A stretch of 64,000 nt of DNA from NCBI RefSeq assembly GCF_000278235.1, contig NZ_JH725037.1, forward strand, positions 364,487 through 428,486, read 5' to 3'. The DNA is from Bartonella vinsonii subsp. arupensis OK-94-513 (lineage in GTDB: Bacteria; Pseudomonadota; Alphaproteobacteria; Rhizobiales; Rhizobiaceae). The notes under the pieces are model-generated. The model did no database searches, was not told the DNA's origin, and saw only the letters and a program-made list of their open reading frames with translations. Below, piece after piece: positions 52,296-59,965 of this stretch (the stretch's first letter is position 1; every line of letters starts with the position of its first letter). Position numbers and translations under genes: made by a program.

Positions 52296-53090
52296 TCAGA
52301 GAGAAAACTGATTTCCTAAATAAATTCTGCGCACATCAGTATTGTTGATAATATCATTGGGACAACCGTGAACCAATACTTGTCCCGCATGAATGATATA
52401 AGCACGGTCAACCAGACCCAATGTTTCTCGTACATTATGATCCGTTATCAAAACACCAATTCCACGCTGCGTTAAATGGCGAATAAGCTGCTGAATATCA
52501 AAAATTGCGATAGGATCAATTCCTGCAAATGGTTCATCGAGTAACATAAAACTGGGGCGCGAGGCTAGGGCACGTGCAATTTCAAGCCGTCGGCGCTCTC
52601 CTCCTGATAAAGAAAGAGCTGGCATCTTACGTAGATGGTCAATTTTAAATTCATGTAAAAGGGCATCAAGTTCTTCACGTCGTTTGAGGCTATCCTTTTC
52701 AACACCTTCCAAAACAGCCTTAATATTATTTTCTACTGAAAGACCACGAAAAATCGACGCTTCCTGCGGAAGATACCCAATACCTAAACGTGCACGTCGA
52801 TACATTGGAAGATGGGTAACATCAAATCCATCAATTCTAATAGATCCTCCATCAGATTTAATAAGGCCCGTAACCATATAAAAACAAGTGGTTTTACCCG
52901 CTCCATTGGGTCCTAAAATGCCAACGGATTCTCCGGTACGAATACCAAAAGAAACACCATTAACAACCTGCCTTCCACGGTAAACCTTAATCAAATGACT
53001 GGCAATTAAAGTTCCCTTTAAACGCTTTCTTGAAGCTTCACTTGTAAGATCATATCTGTCCGTCTGTTTTTTTCTTTTGATTCCAAACAT
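52296..53090 (-). CDS. lptB: LPS export ABC transporter ATPase LptB
   Basis: A 264-residue ATPase that powers LPS extraction from the inner membrane with LptFG. Walker A is GPNGAGKTTCFYMVTGL near residue 59, the signature is LSGGERRRLEIARAL, and Walker B is FMLLDEPFAGIDPIAI; the LptB-type GYLPQEASIFRGLSVENN is clear. An N-terminal extension of about 25 residues (KRKKQTDRYDLTSEASRKRL) precedes the canonical start. It is encoded 6 nt after lptA. Confidence 0.96.
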   Translation of the reverse strand: MFGIKRKKQTDRYDLTSEASRKRLKGTLIASHLIKVYRGRQVVNGVSFGIRTGESVGILGPNGAGKTTCFYMVTGLIKSDGGSIRIDGFDVTHLPMYRRARLGIGYLPQEASIFRGLSVENNIKAVLEGVEKDSLKRREELDALLHEFKIDHLRKMPALSLSGGERRRLEIARALASRPSFMLLDEPFAGIDPIAIFDIQQLIRHLTQRGIGVLITDHNVRETLGLVDRAYIIHAGQVLVHGCPNDIINNTDVRRIYLGNQFSL

Positions 53091-53096
53091 GAAATC

Positions 53097-53717
53097 TTAA
53101 TGGCCATTTTTTTGATTTTGTTTAAAAATGATAGAAACACGGCTTTTGTTATCAGATGTCTCACAACCTTCTAAAAAAGCCTTTCCGCTTTTCATATCTG
53201 CCGTTAATTTGCATCCTGTTGCCACATTATCACCATCGGTTAATACAACATTATTCCCTGTTAAACGCATTATTTTGGACTTACCATCAAAAACGCCTTT
53301 GTCACCCGTAGCAATCTGCGTGGCATTTTTTATATAAACTTTTCCCAAAGCTTCCATTTTCTTAATACCTGTCGAACCAAACCAAGCAGGCGATGCCTTC
53401 GTATCTCCTTGATCCTGACTAGCATCTTTATGCGCCTTATCGTAGTAAATAACTAATTTTGCCGTTCGCAGAAGACGTTTACCTTGAATTACTGACACAT
53501 CACCATTAAATAGTGCTATCCCCTCTTTATCACGTATTTCTAAAGAATTTGCATAGAGTTCTACCGGTTCTTTGTCGTTTGATAAATTAATTCCAAAATG
53601 AGCGACTTCAGCATATCCAAAAACTGTTCCAAACATTAACATTCCCATGCCTAAAGCCAAAATCATACTAAACCATTTTTTGCATGGTTTCTTCGGCTTC
53701 ATCTCATCACCCTTCAT
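53097..53717 (-). CDS. lptA: LPS transport periplasmic protein LptA
   Basis: A 206-residue OstA/LptA-type periplasmic bridge protein. A signal peptide lies at about residues 12-36 (WFSMILALGMGMLMFGTVFGYA). The OstA beta-jellyroll begins with EPVELYANSLEIRDKEGIALFNGDVSVIQG, placed around residues 50-80, with further strands to DNVATGCKLTADMKSG. It links LptC in the inner membrane to LptD. Start is uncertain between ATG 53717 and ATG 53702. It lies 6 nt upstream of lptB and 69 nt downstream of lptC in one operon. Confidence 0.9.
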   Translation of the reverse strand: MKGDEMKPKKPCKKWFSMILALGMGMLMFGTVFGYAEVAHFGINLSNDKEPVELYANSLEIRDKEGIALFNGDVSVIQGKRLLRTAKLVIYYDKAHKDASQDQGDTKASPAWFGSTGIKKMEALGKVYIKNATQIATGDKGVFDGKSKIMRLTGNNVVLTDGDNVATGCKLTADMKSGKAFLEGCETSDNKSRVSIIFKQNQKNGH

Positions 53718-53786
53718 TCTTCTGTCCCCATACGAATAAACTTCTTTTTCATAACAATCACTTAAAGATTTTTTATTGATACTCTA

Positions 53787-54431
53787 TCATTGTTTGTAAA
53801 GTACTAAATGCACGCCGCCATGAAAGTACATGTTTTGCCCTTTCCTTCTAATTTGCAAAGCATTTGCGGCAAGATGCAAACCTGTTCTCTGGATATTGAC
53901 ACTTTGATCTGTGTTTAATTGCCCCTCAGATAAATTAATATTTGCAGCCATAAATTGTGCAGTCATTCCGTCATTCGTTGTAATAGTGAATGGCTTATCT
54001 AGCTGTAAACAACCATTCATATTATCATAAACTCCTCCTTGTGCATCGAGAAAAACCCGTCTTTGTTTACCCACATGCACTTCAGCTGTGATGTTCTCTA
54101 ATCCAATCACTCCAGAACGATTACGATCTTGAAATGCCTTTTCTGCTTTAAGCCAATAAGGCTCATGAGAACGCGAATAGCCTTCTAATTTTGGATTGAG
54201 CATCGTCAAATTCATTATCTCCCCCTCTTCATTATTTGAAGTAACAGAATCAGAAGAAACGGGAACAAAGAAAAATGTAAACCAGCAAAAAACCAGTGCA
54301 GCGGCCAATGCTAGAAGAGGTAAAAAAAATTTTAATACGCTAATACAACGCGAATGACGGGATGCTTTTCTAAAAACATCATCACAAGATAATTTTGTTG
54401 AAAAAGCTTCATAATGATTGTGTACGGACAT
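53787..54431 (-). CDS. lptC: LPS export protein LptC
   Basis: A 214-residue bitopic protein. The transmembrane helix is about residues 33-55 ([20 protein letters not shown]) and the periplasmic LptC/YrbK domain follows, including [39 protein letters not shown] and [11 protein letters not shown]. It receives LPS from LptBFG and passes it to LptA. It is the first gene of the lptC-lptA-lptB operon and is divergent from ihfB. Confidence 0.9.
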   Translation of the reverse strand: MSVHNHYEAFSTKLSCDDVFRKASRHSRCISVLKFFLPLLALAAALVFCWFTFFFVPVSSDSVTSNNEEGEIMNLTMLNPKLEGYSRSHEPYWLKAEKAFQDRNRSGVIGLENITAEVHVGKQRRVFLDAQGGVYDNMNGCLQLDKPFTITTNDGMTAQFMAANINLSEGQLNTDQSVNIQRTGLHLAANALQIRRKGQNMYFHGGVHLVLYKQ

Positions 54432-54622
54432 ACTACTCTAATCTCTTCAATATTCCGCGTTTTTTAACCTGTATAACCTCTATAAGAAGTATTTTCAAAT
54501 TTTGTTTCTTGCAATTTGTTTTTTCTTGGTTTTATTTTGCTTTCAAACATTTATATGTTGTAATATGCATGCATGAAATGCACAATTATAGAAAACCTTT
54601 TTTGTGTGAAAGCGAGGCTATT

Positions 54623-54901
54623 TTGGTTAAATCAGAGCTTGTGCAAATTATTGCCCGTCAGAACCCGCATCTTTTCCAACGTGACGTGGAAAATATTGTG
54701 AACGCTATTTTTGAGGAGATTTCAACAGCGCTTGCTAATGGCAATCGTGTTGAATTGCGCGGATTTGGAGCTTTTTCTGTTAAAAGCCGCTCAGCACGTA
54801 ATGGTCGTAATCCACGAACAGGTGAAGCCGTTGTTGTTGAAGAAAAATGGATCCCTTTTTTCAAAACTGGCAAGGATTTGCGCGATCGACTTAATCAGTG
54901 A
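54623..54901 (+). CDS. ihfB: Integration host factor subunit beta (TTG start)
   Basis: A 92-residue HU/IHF-family DNA-bending protein. [20 protein letters not shown] starts the family, followed by [20 protein letters not shown] and NPRTGEAV, the DNA-binding arm. The beta-subunit type is indicated by the N-terminal KSEL and the Pro-containing arm. No ATG occurs where the family begins: the codon is TTG at 54623 with GAGG five nucleotides before it. The frame is open upstream to 54395 with no protein-like composition, so TTG is the most likely start. lapA follows at once. Confidence 0.92.
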   Translation: MVKSELVQIIARQNPHLFQRDVENIVNAIFEEISTALANGNRVELRGFGAFSVKSRSARNGRNPRTGEAVVVEEKWIPFFKTGKDLRDRLNQ

Positions 54902-54909
54902 GTAACTTT

Positions 54910-55206
54910 ATGATAATTAAACGTGTCCTTTCAGCAGCCGCTTTGATAATTTTTACAGTGTTCTTAGTTGCTTTTATTTTAGTAAATCGTCAAATGGTTG
55001 CTTTGACGCTTGTTCCTTTTCGGATAAACTCTGAAAGTTTCACTTACCACGCTCCTTTTTTTATATGGCTTTTTCTCTTTTTTGGTCTTGGTCTTTTATT
55101 AGGAAGCTTAATCTATTGGTTTGCGTATCATAAATGCAAAAAAGCGCTCAAAAAAAGCACCGCTGAGCTCGAGAAATTTAAAAGCTTTTTTAATGTAAAT
55201 TTTTAA
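54910..55206 (+). CDS. lapA: LapA-domain (DUF1049) membrane protein
   Basis: A 98-residue protein with two transmembrane helices: residues 7-29 (SAAALIIFTVFLVAFILVN) and about 50-72 (FFIWLFLFFGLGLLLGSLIYWF). Between them is the DUF1049/LapA pattern VNRQMVALTLVPF, and a basic coiled-coil-like tail (KKALKKSTAELEKF) ends the protein. LapA is linked to lipopolysaccharide assembly in E. coli. In Rhizobiales it commonly follows ihfB. The ATG at 54910 is used; a GTG at 54898 overlaps the ihfB stop. Confidence 0.8.
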   Translation: MIIKRVLSAAALIIFTVFLVAFILVNRQMVALTLVPFRINSESFTYHAPFFIWLFLFFGLGLLLGSLIYWFAYHKCKKALKKSTAELEKFKSFFNVNF

Positions 55207-55218
55207 AATATCTGTATC

Positions 55219-56163
55219 ATGATACCGAACATGCCTGCACAATACCTTCAACCTCACCACAAGGATAGATATCCGCAGGAAAAGTTACCTCTTATTTTAG
55301 AAACAGGTATAAGCACAGATTATGCTCTCATAGACTCTGGAAATGGACAAAAATTAGAACGTTATGGAGCTTACCGCATTGTCCGTCCTGAAGGTCAGGC
55401 ATTATGGAAACCTGCTTTACCTCAAAAATATTGGGTAGATGTTGATGCTATTTTCACAGGAAATCGAGAAGAAGAAGGTGTTGGTCGCTGGAATTTTCCA
55501 AAAAAACCACTTGATGAAACTTGGCCGCTTGCGTGGAATGGATTATCTTTTCTGGGCCGTTTTACTTCTTTTCGTCACGTGGGGCTTTTTCCTGAACAAG
55601 AAGCCCATTGGCGCTTTATAGAAGAACAAATTGTTAAAGCTACCCGTCCAGTGAAATTGCTCAATCTTTTTGGATATACAGGTATTGCTTCTCTGATTGG
55701 TGCACGTGCAGGTGCACATGTCACGCATGTTGATGCTTCTAAAAAAGCCATCGCTTGGGCAAAAGCTAATCAAGAAAAAGCAGGATTGACAGATTGTTCT
55801 ATTCGCTGGATCTGCGATGATGCTGTAAAATTTGTCGAACGTGAACTGCGTCGTCAAAAGAACTATGATATGATTCTTCTTGATCCTCCTGCATATGGGC
55901 GTGGACCTCATGGCGAAATTTGGCAATTGTTTGATCACTTACCGGCTATGATTACAAACTGTCGTAAACTTCTCTCTGATAAACCTCTTGCCCTTGTTCT
56001 TACAGCTTATTCTATTCGTGCTTCCTTCTATGCACTCCATGCTTTAATGCGTGATGAGTTCATAAATCTTGGTGGAACAGTCGAATCAGGAGAACTGATT
56101 TTGCGTGAAGAAGCCGCCGGACGTGCCCTTTCTACTTCCCTTTTTAGCCGTTGGATTGCCTGA
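55219..56163 (+). CDS. Class I SAM-dependent methyltransferase (RlmI-like)
   Basis: A 314-residue methyltransferase with motif I LLNLFGYTGIASLIGARAGA near residue 148, an acidic loop HVDASKKAIAWAKANQ near 173, and LLDPPAYGRGPHGE near 220; the last is the catalytic D-P-P-A-Y of the RlmI/RlmK-like m5C/guanine group. An N-terminal PUA domain as in E. coli RlmI is not evident. Likely substrate is 23S rRNA, by family. It is followed by the SpoU-type methyltransferase gene, 2 nt away. Confidence 0.83.
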   Translation: MIPNMPAQYLQPHHKDRYPQEKLPLILETGISTDYALIDSGNGQKLERYGAYRIVRPEGQALWKPALPQKYWVDVDAIFTGNREEEGVGRWNFPKKPLDETWPLAWNGLSFLGRFTSFRHVGLFPEQEAHWRFIEEQIVKATRPVKLLNLFGYTGIASLIGARAGAHVTHVDASKKAIAWAKANQEKAGLTDCSIRWICDDAVKFVERELRRQKNYDMILLDPPAYGRGPHGEIWQLFDHLPAMITNCRKLLSDKPLALVLTAYSIRASFYALHALMRDEFINLGGTVESGELILREEAAGRALSTSLFSRWIA

Positions 56164-56165
56164 AT

Positions 56166-57020
56166 ATGTGTATACCCAAAACTGGTAAGGTTAAAGAAAT
56201 TACCTCCCTTAGCAATCCTATCATCAAAAATCTTCGAGCACTCAGCCAAAAGAAAAACCGTAATCGAGAAGGGCTCTTTATGGCAGAAGGGCTTAAATTG
56301 GTGATTGATGCTCTCAATCTCGGCTGGACTATACAAACACTTATTTTTTCTAAAAGCAAAATTGGTAATGCTGCTATCGAAAATACCGCTGCACGTACTG
56401 TGGCCAATGGCGGCTTTGTCATTAAAGCATCAGAAAAGGTAATGGAATCCATTACCCATCGTGATAATCCGCAAACAGTTGTTGGCATTTTCAAACAACA
56501 GTGGCAATCCCTTGAAACGATAAAAGGACGTGTCACAGATGTTTATGTTGCTCTTGAGCGCGTGCGTGATCCTGGAAATCTTGGAACCATTATTCGCACT
56601 GCTGATGCTGTAGGAGCTAAAGGTGTCATTTTAATCGGTGAAACAACAGATCCTTTTTCGCCCGAAACAGTACGTGCAACAATGGGATCAATTTTCTCCA
56701 TACCGCTTTATCATTTGGATGAAAGCACCTTTTTAAACTGGTCTGCTCACTTTAAGGGCATGATTGTTGGCACACATCTCAAAGGATCTACGGATTATCG
56801 AACAATTGATTTTAAAAACGGTCCTATTATACTTCTCATGGGAAATGAAAAACAGGGGTTACCAGATATTCTTGCAAATCGTTGTGATAAACTCGCACGT
56901 ATACCACAAAGTGGACGCGCCGACTCGCTTAATCTAGCGATAGCAACAGCTCTCATGCTTTATGAAATCCGCCGCCCTTATTTAACACTGGAACGTATGA
57001 GGACAGAATATGATACGTAA
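56166..57020 (+). CDS. TrmH/SpoU-family RNA 2'-O-methyltransferase
   Basis: About 284 residues: an N-terminal substrate-binding domain (EITSLSNPIIKNLRALSQKK, then LFMAEGLKLV) and a C-terminal SPOUT knot with ERVRDPGNLGTIIRTADAVG near residue 140, ILLMGNEKQGLPDI near 220 and IPQSGRADSLNLAIATALML near 245. It methylates the ribose of an rRNA or tRNA; the target site is not inferable. ATG 56166 is used instead of TTG 56151, which lies within the preceding gene. The 3' end overlaps lspA by 11 nt. Confidence 0.88.
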   Translation: MCIPKTGKVKEITSLSNPIIKNLRALSQKKNRNREGLFMAEGLKLVIDALNLGWTIQTLIFSKSKIGNAAIENTAARTVANGGFVIKASEKVMESITHRDNPQTVVGIFKQQWQSLETIKGRVTDVYVALERVRDPGNLGTIIRTADAVGAKGVILIGETTDPFSPETVRATMGSIFSIPLYHLDESTFLNWSAHFKGMIVGTHLKGSTDYRTIDFKNGPIILLMGNEKQGLPDILANRCDKLARIPQSGRADSLNLAIATALMLYEIRRPYLTLERMRTEYDT

Positions 57021-57513
57021 ATCACTGCCTTTTTTTCTCCTTGGCTTGGTACTTACTATAGGACTTGATCAAGCAGTCAAATATTGGGTTATGCATAATA
57101 TGCTCCTCGGAACAGAAATCCCGCTTTTTCCTTTCCTTTCCCTCTACCATGTGCGTAATTCTGGTATCGCATTTTCGTTTTTTTCTTCCTCTTCTCACTG
57201 GGGACTTATTGCCATTACATTTGCTATCCTTGTCTTTCTTTTATGGCTCTGGAAAAATATTGAGTATCATAAATCTTTAACGCGTTTTGGTCTTACCCTT
57301 ATTATTGGTGGGGCAATGGGAAATCTTATTGACCGTATTCGCTTTCACCATGTTACTGATTACATACTCTTTCATATCGATGATATTTTTTATTTTGCTA
57401 TTTTCAATCTTGCCGATAGTTTTATCACACTTGGTGTTATTGCTATCCTTTTTGAAGAACTGCGTACTTGGATAAAAACAAAACATCAGTCCAGTCGTAC
57501 ATCTTCTCAATAA
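57010..57513 (+). CDS. lspA: Signal peptidase II
   Basis: A 167-residue inner-membrane aspartyl protease that removes lipoprotein signal peptides. Four helices are apparent. The catalytic aspartates lie in GAMGNLIDRIRF near residue 108 and FYFAIFNLADSFITLG near residue 132, and N-terminal LGLVLTIGLDQAVKYWV and HVRNSGIAFSF are family motifs. The ATG is inside the end of the upstream methyltransferase gene, so the two are coupled. Confidence 0.95.
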   Translation: MIRKSLPFFLLGLVLTIGLDQAVKYWVMHNMLLGTEIPLFPFLSLYHVRNSGIAFSFFSSSSHWGLIAITFAILVFLLWLWKNIEYHKSLTRFGLTLIIGGAMGNLIDRIRFHHVTDYILFHIDDIFYFAIFNLADSFITLGVIAILFEELRTWIKTKHQSSRTSSQ

Positions 57514-58060
57514 AAGCCTGTTCATTTATTTAAGATCATTGCATTTTTTAGGGTATGTTTACAAGGCGTACGTATTTTTACATCTTATATTTTGGAGATC
57601 ATTCTTTATTATTTTTTATATAGAATTCAGATTCCTTGATATTGTTGTTTGTTGTTTTTTCAAATCATCTTATTCTGAAACACGAAAAAACGTTCAATAA
57701 TAGATCAACAGATGAATCTACATCTATCTTGAAAAGACTTTTTTAATTCACTCTGTCTTTGATGAACTGTATAGATATAATACTGAAAGATCGAAAATAT
57801 AATGATTTACTTACATCTTATATCTTCATAAACGCAAAAATAGTCAGGCTCCGTGAATTTTACATTAATATCATTGTGATGGGCAATAAAGTAACCTCAT
57901 ATTCTAAGCTTTTCCTTTGTACAAATTCTTACAAAAAATGTACAAACTCTTACAAAAAGACTTTATAGTTTTACTCAAAATAAGCCTTTTCCTTACCGAT
58001 TTGTAAGGTTTCTTTCTAACGAAAATCTCTTGTAATTTTAAAATAAATCCCCATAATAAA
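57514..58060. other. Intergenic region upstream of the ybhL leader
   Basis: About 550 AT-rich nucleotides holding the 3' end of the lspA transcript and the promoter region of the ybhL leader. A 21-bp tandem repeat at 57918-57959 is the only structured feature. A 69-codon ORF across the repeat (57759-57968) is AT-rich and shows no family, so I do not call it. Confidence 0.5.
57918..57959. repeat. Two-copy 21-bp tandem repeat
   Basis: TGTACAAATTCTTACAAAAAA is immediately followed by a second copy with two changes (TGTACAAACTCTTACAAAAAG, one base over in phase). The period is 21 nt, two helical turns. It lies about 240 nt before the ybhL-like gene. It may be a neutral duplication. Confidence 0.7.
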
Positions 58061-58200
58061 AGGAGGTATGCTGGAATTCCATCAGCGGCGCCTGGGACTG
58101 GTTATATAGGGCGAGTGAGAGTTTACACAAGCCTGCTGTTATAAAGGGATAAACCTTTTAACCCCGACATCTGGTGGAACATATGCTAAAGGACTTTATA
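58061..58200 (+). ncRNA. ybhL leader RNA motif
   Basis: A GC-richer 140-nt stretch in an AT-rich gap directly before a Bax-inhibitor-1 (ybhL-like) gene. It can fold with GTATG (58066-58070) pairing CATAT (58180-58184) and, inside this, TTCCATCA (58077-58084) pairing TGGTGGAA (58172-58179) with one G-U. AAAGG/CCTTT flanking GATAAA (about 58144-58158) forms an inner hairpin. The Shine-Dalgarno AAAGGA (58188-58193) lies just beyond the outer helix, so folding could affect translation. The ybhL leader is a described alphaproteobacterial motif of unknown ligand upstream of this gene. Assignment is by position and structure; an Rfam scan was not possible. Confidence 0.7.
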
Positions 58201-58202
58201 TT

Positions 58203-58976
58203 ATGGCTGATTTCAAAAATTTACGTTCGGCGTCTGTTTCCCATGCCGATGCATCAATTGATCAAGGATTGCGCAGCTATATGCTGGGCGTTTATAATAC
58301 AATGACCATTGGATTGCTTATTACAGCTGTTGCTGCTTATGCAATTGCATCATTAGCAACAACGACAGATATGAGCCAAGCAGCCGCTCAAATCAATAGC
58401 AGTGTTTACTTAACTTCATTCGGAGTAACGTTTTACACATCGCCACTCTCCTACATTGTTATGTTTGCACCACTTGTGGCAGTATTATTCCTTAGTTTTA
58501 AAATCAACACATTGAGTACAAGTGCAGCGCGTAGCCTCTTTTTTGGTTATGCTGCTCTGGTTGGTCTTTCACTTTCCTCTATCACTTTACGTTATACGAC
58601 AGAAAGTGTTGTGCAAACTTTTGTCATTACTGCTGCAGCTTTTGGTGCTCTTTCACTTTATGGTTATACAACAAAGCGTGATCTAACAGCGATAGGTTCA
58701 TTCCTTTTTATCGGTTTGGTTGGTTTGATGCTTTCTATGATTGTGAATATCTTCCTTGGATCAAGTGCCTTGCAATTTGCCATCTCCGTAATTGGCGTGT
58801 TTATCTTTGCTGGTTTAACAGCTTACGATACACAGAACATCAAATTAATGTATTATGAGGGAGACGGCGCTGATACTCAAGGTCGTAAAGTTATTATGGG
58901 TGCATTAAATCTCTACCTTGATTTCATTAATATGTTTGTCTTCTTGCTACAGTTTCTTGGCTCAAATCGTGACTGA
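58203..58976 (+). CDS. ybhL: Bax inhibitor-1 family membrane protein (YbhL-like)
   Basis: A 257-residue protein with about seven transmembrane helices in the BI-1/UPF0005 pattern. Seen are ASIDQGLRSYMLGVYNTM at the N-terminus, a central SLSSITLRYT and the C-terminal GLTAYDTQNIKLMYYEG, typical of the family, followed by GALNLYLDFINMFVFLLQFLG. Members act as pH-sensitive calcium-leak or stress proteins in structural studies; the bacterial role is not settled. A structured leader precedes it, and a strong terminator follows, so it appears to be a single-gene unit. Confidence 0.92.
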   Translation: MADFKNLRSASVSHADASIDQGLRSYMLGVYNTMTIGLLITAVAAYAIASLATTTDMSQAAAQINSSVYLTSFGVTFYTSPLSYIVMFAPLVAVLFLSFKINTLSTSAARSLFFGYAALVGLSLSSITLRYTTESVVQTFVITAAAFGALSLYGYTTKRDLTAIGSFLFIGLVGLMLSMIVNIFLGSSALQFAISVIGVFIFAGLTAYDTQNIKLMYYEGDGADTQGRKVIMGALNLYLDFINMFVFLLQFLGSNRD

Positions 58977-58998
58977 TTGCAAAAACCATAACTTAATT

Positions 58999-59034
58999 AA
59001 AGAACCTTGTTTCTCAAAGGAAACAAGGTTCTTT
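58999..59034 (+). terminator. Strong terminator after ybhL-like gene
   Basis: A perfect 15-bp stem (AAAGAACCTTGTTTC at 58999-59013 with its complement at 59020-59034) around the loop TCAAAG. The right arm ends in TTT, continuing to TTTTGC. It lies 22 nt after the stop codon. Confidence 0.88.
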
Positions 59035-59086
59035 TGCTTTTAATCCAGCATTTATTCTCTACCTTTTAGGCATCACTCTTCATAAA

Positions 59087-59965
59087 ATGACAAAGAAGCC
59101 TTACAAGCAGAAATTTCCTCGGCTCACTGCCTTCATCCAGCAAAAGCTTCATAATTCTCTTTTAAAGACTCTCCACAACCATTCTCATCATCAGTCAAAC
59201 ATTATCAACCAGAACAGTCATTATGATCTTAGTGTCGCTTCCTATAATGTCCATAAATGTGTAGGTGTCGATAAAGTTTTCAATCCTACGCGTATTGTAC
59301 ATGTCATTGCTGAATTGCAAAGTGATATTCTTGCCCTTCAAGAAGTAGACAAACGTTTTGGTGAGCGCGTTGGTTTAATTGATCTTCAACTTTTAAAAAC
59401 TGAAACGGGACTGATTCGAGTGCCCATAAATCCTATGTCATCTCATGGTCATGGATGGCATGGGAACGCTCTTTTTATGCGAAAAGGACGTGTACGTGAT
59501 ATCTTACAAGTCACTCTTCCTGGTATTGAACCACGTGGTGCTGTGATTGTAGAGCTGGAAATGGACGCAGGTCTTATTCGTGTTATTGCTGCTCATTTTG
59601 GCTTATTACGCCACTCTCGCAATCAGCAAACAAAAATGCTCCTTGCACTCTTACAAAAACGCCCCCTTATGCCGACACTCCTTATCGGGGATTTTAACGA
59701 ATGGCGTGTGGGAAAAGGTTCATCTTTAAACCATTTCTCTTCTTATTTTGACAGCACACCTAGAACCGTGCCAAGTTTTCCTTCTCGTTTTCCTTTTCTT
59801 GCCCTTGATAGAATTTTTGCTTTTCCCCAACAATTGGTAATAAATATTGAAAATCATGATTCACCGCTTGCACGCATTGCTTCAGATCATTTGCCGATCA
59901 AAGCTTATCTTAACCTTGCCAATGCTATAACTATTCTTAAAAACCAAATAAGTGAAAAAGGCTAA
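59087..59965 (+). CDS. Endonuclease/exonuclease/phosphatase family protein
   Basis: A 292-residue member of the EEP superfamily (DNase I-like fold). A basic N-terminus of about 45 residues is followed by SVASYNVHKCVGVD, LALQEVDKR (metal-binding Glu), RVIAAHFGLL, LIGDFNEWR (catalytic Asp-Asn) and ASDHLPIKAYL (catalytic Asp-His). Substrates in this family include DNA, RNA and phospholipids, so the function is not inferable. There is no clear signal peptide. The stop overlaps the converging polA stop by 4 nt. Confidence 0.85.
   Translation: MTKKPYKQKFPRLTAFIQQKLHNSLLKTLHNHSHHQSNIINQNSHYDLSVASYNVHKCVGVDKVFNPTRIVHVIAELQSDILALQEVDKRFGERVGLIDLQLLKTETGLIRVPINPMSSHGHGWHGNALFMRKGRVRDILQVTLPGIEPRGAVIVELEMDAGLIRVIAAHFGLLRHSRNQQTKMLLALLQKRPLMPTLLIGDFNEWRVGKGSSLNHFSSYFDSTPRTVPSFPSRFPFLALDRIFAFPQQLVINIENHDSPLARIASDHLPIKAYLNLANAITILKNQISEKG

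Noticed and set aside
54395..54622. Longer ihfB reading frame
   Set aside because: The upstream extension is rich in Phe, Cys and Tyr and unlike any IHF. The family starts at the TTG.
57759..57968. 69-codon ORF spanning the 21-bp tandem repeat
   Set aside because: The composition is that of AT-rich non-coding DNA and the repeated CTNSYKK segment is simply the translated tandem repeat. No ribosome binding site was seen.
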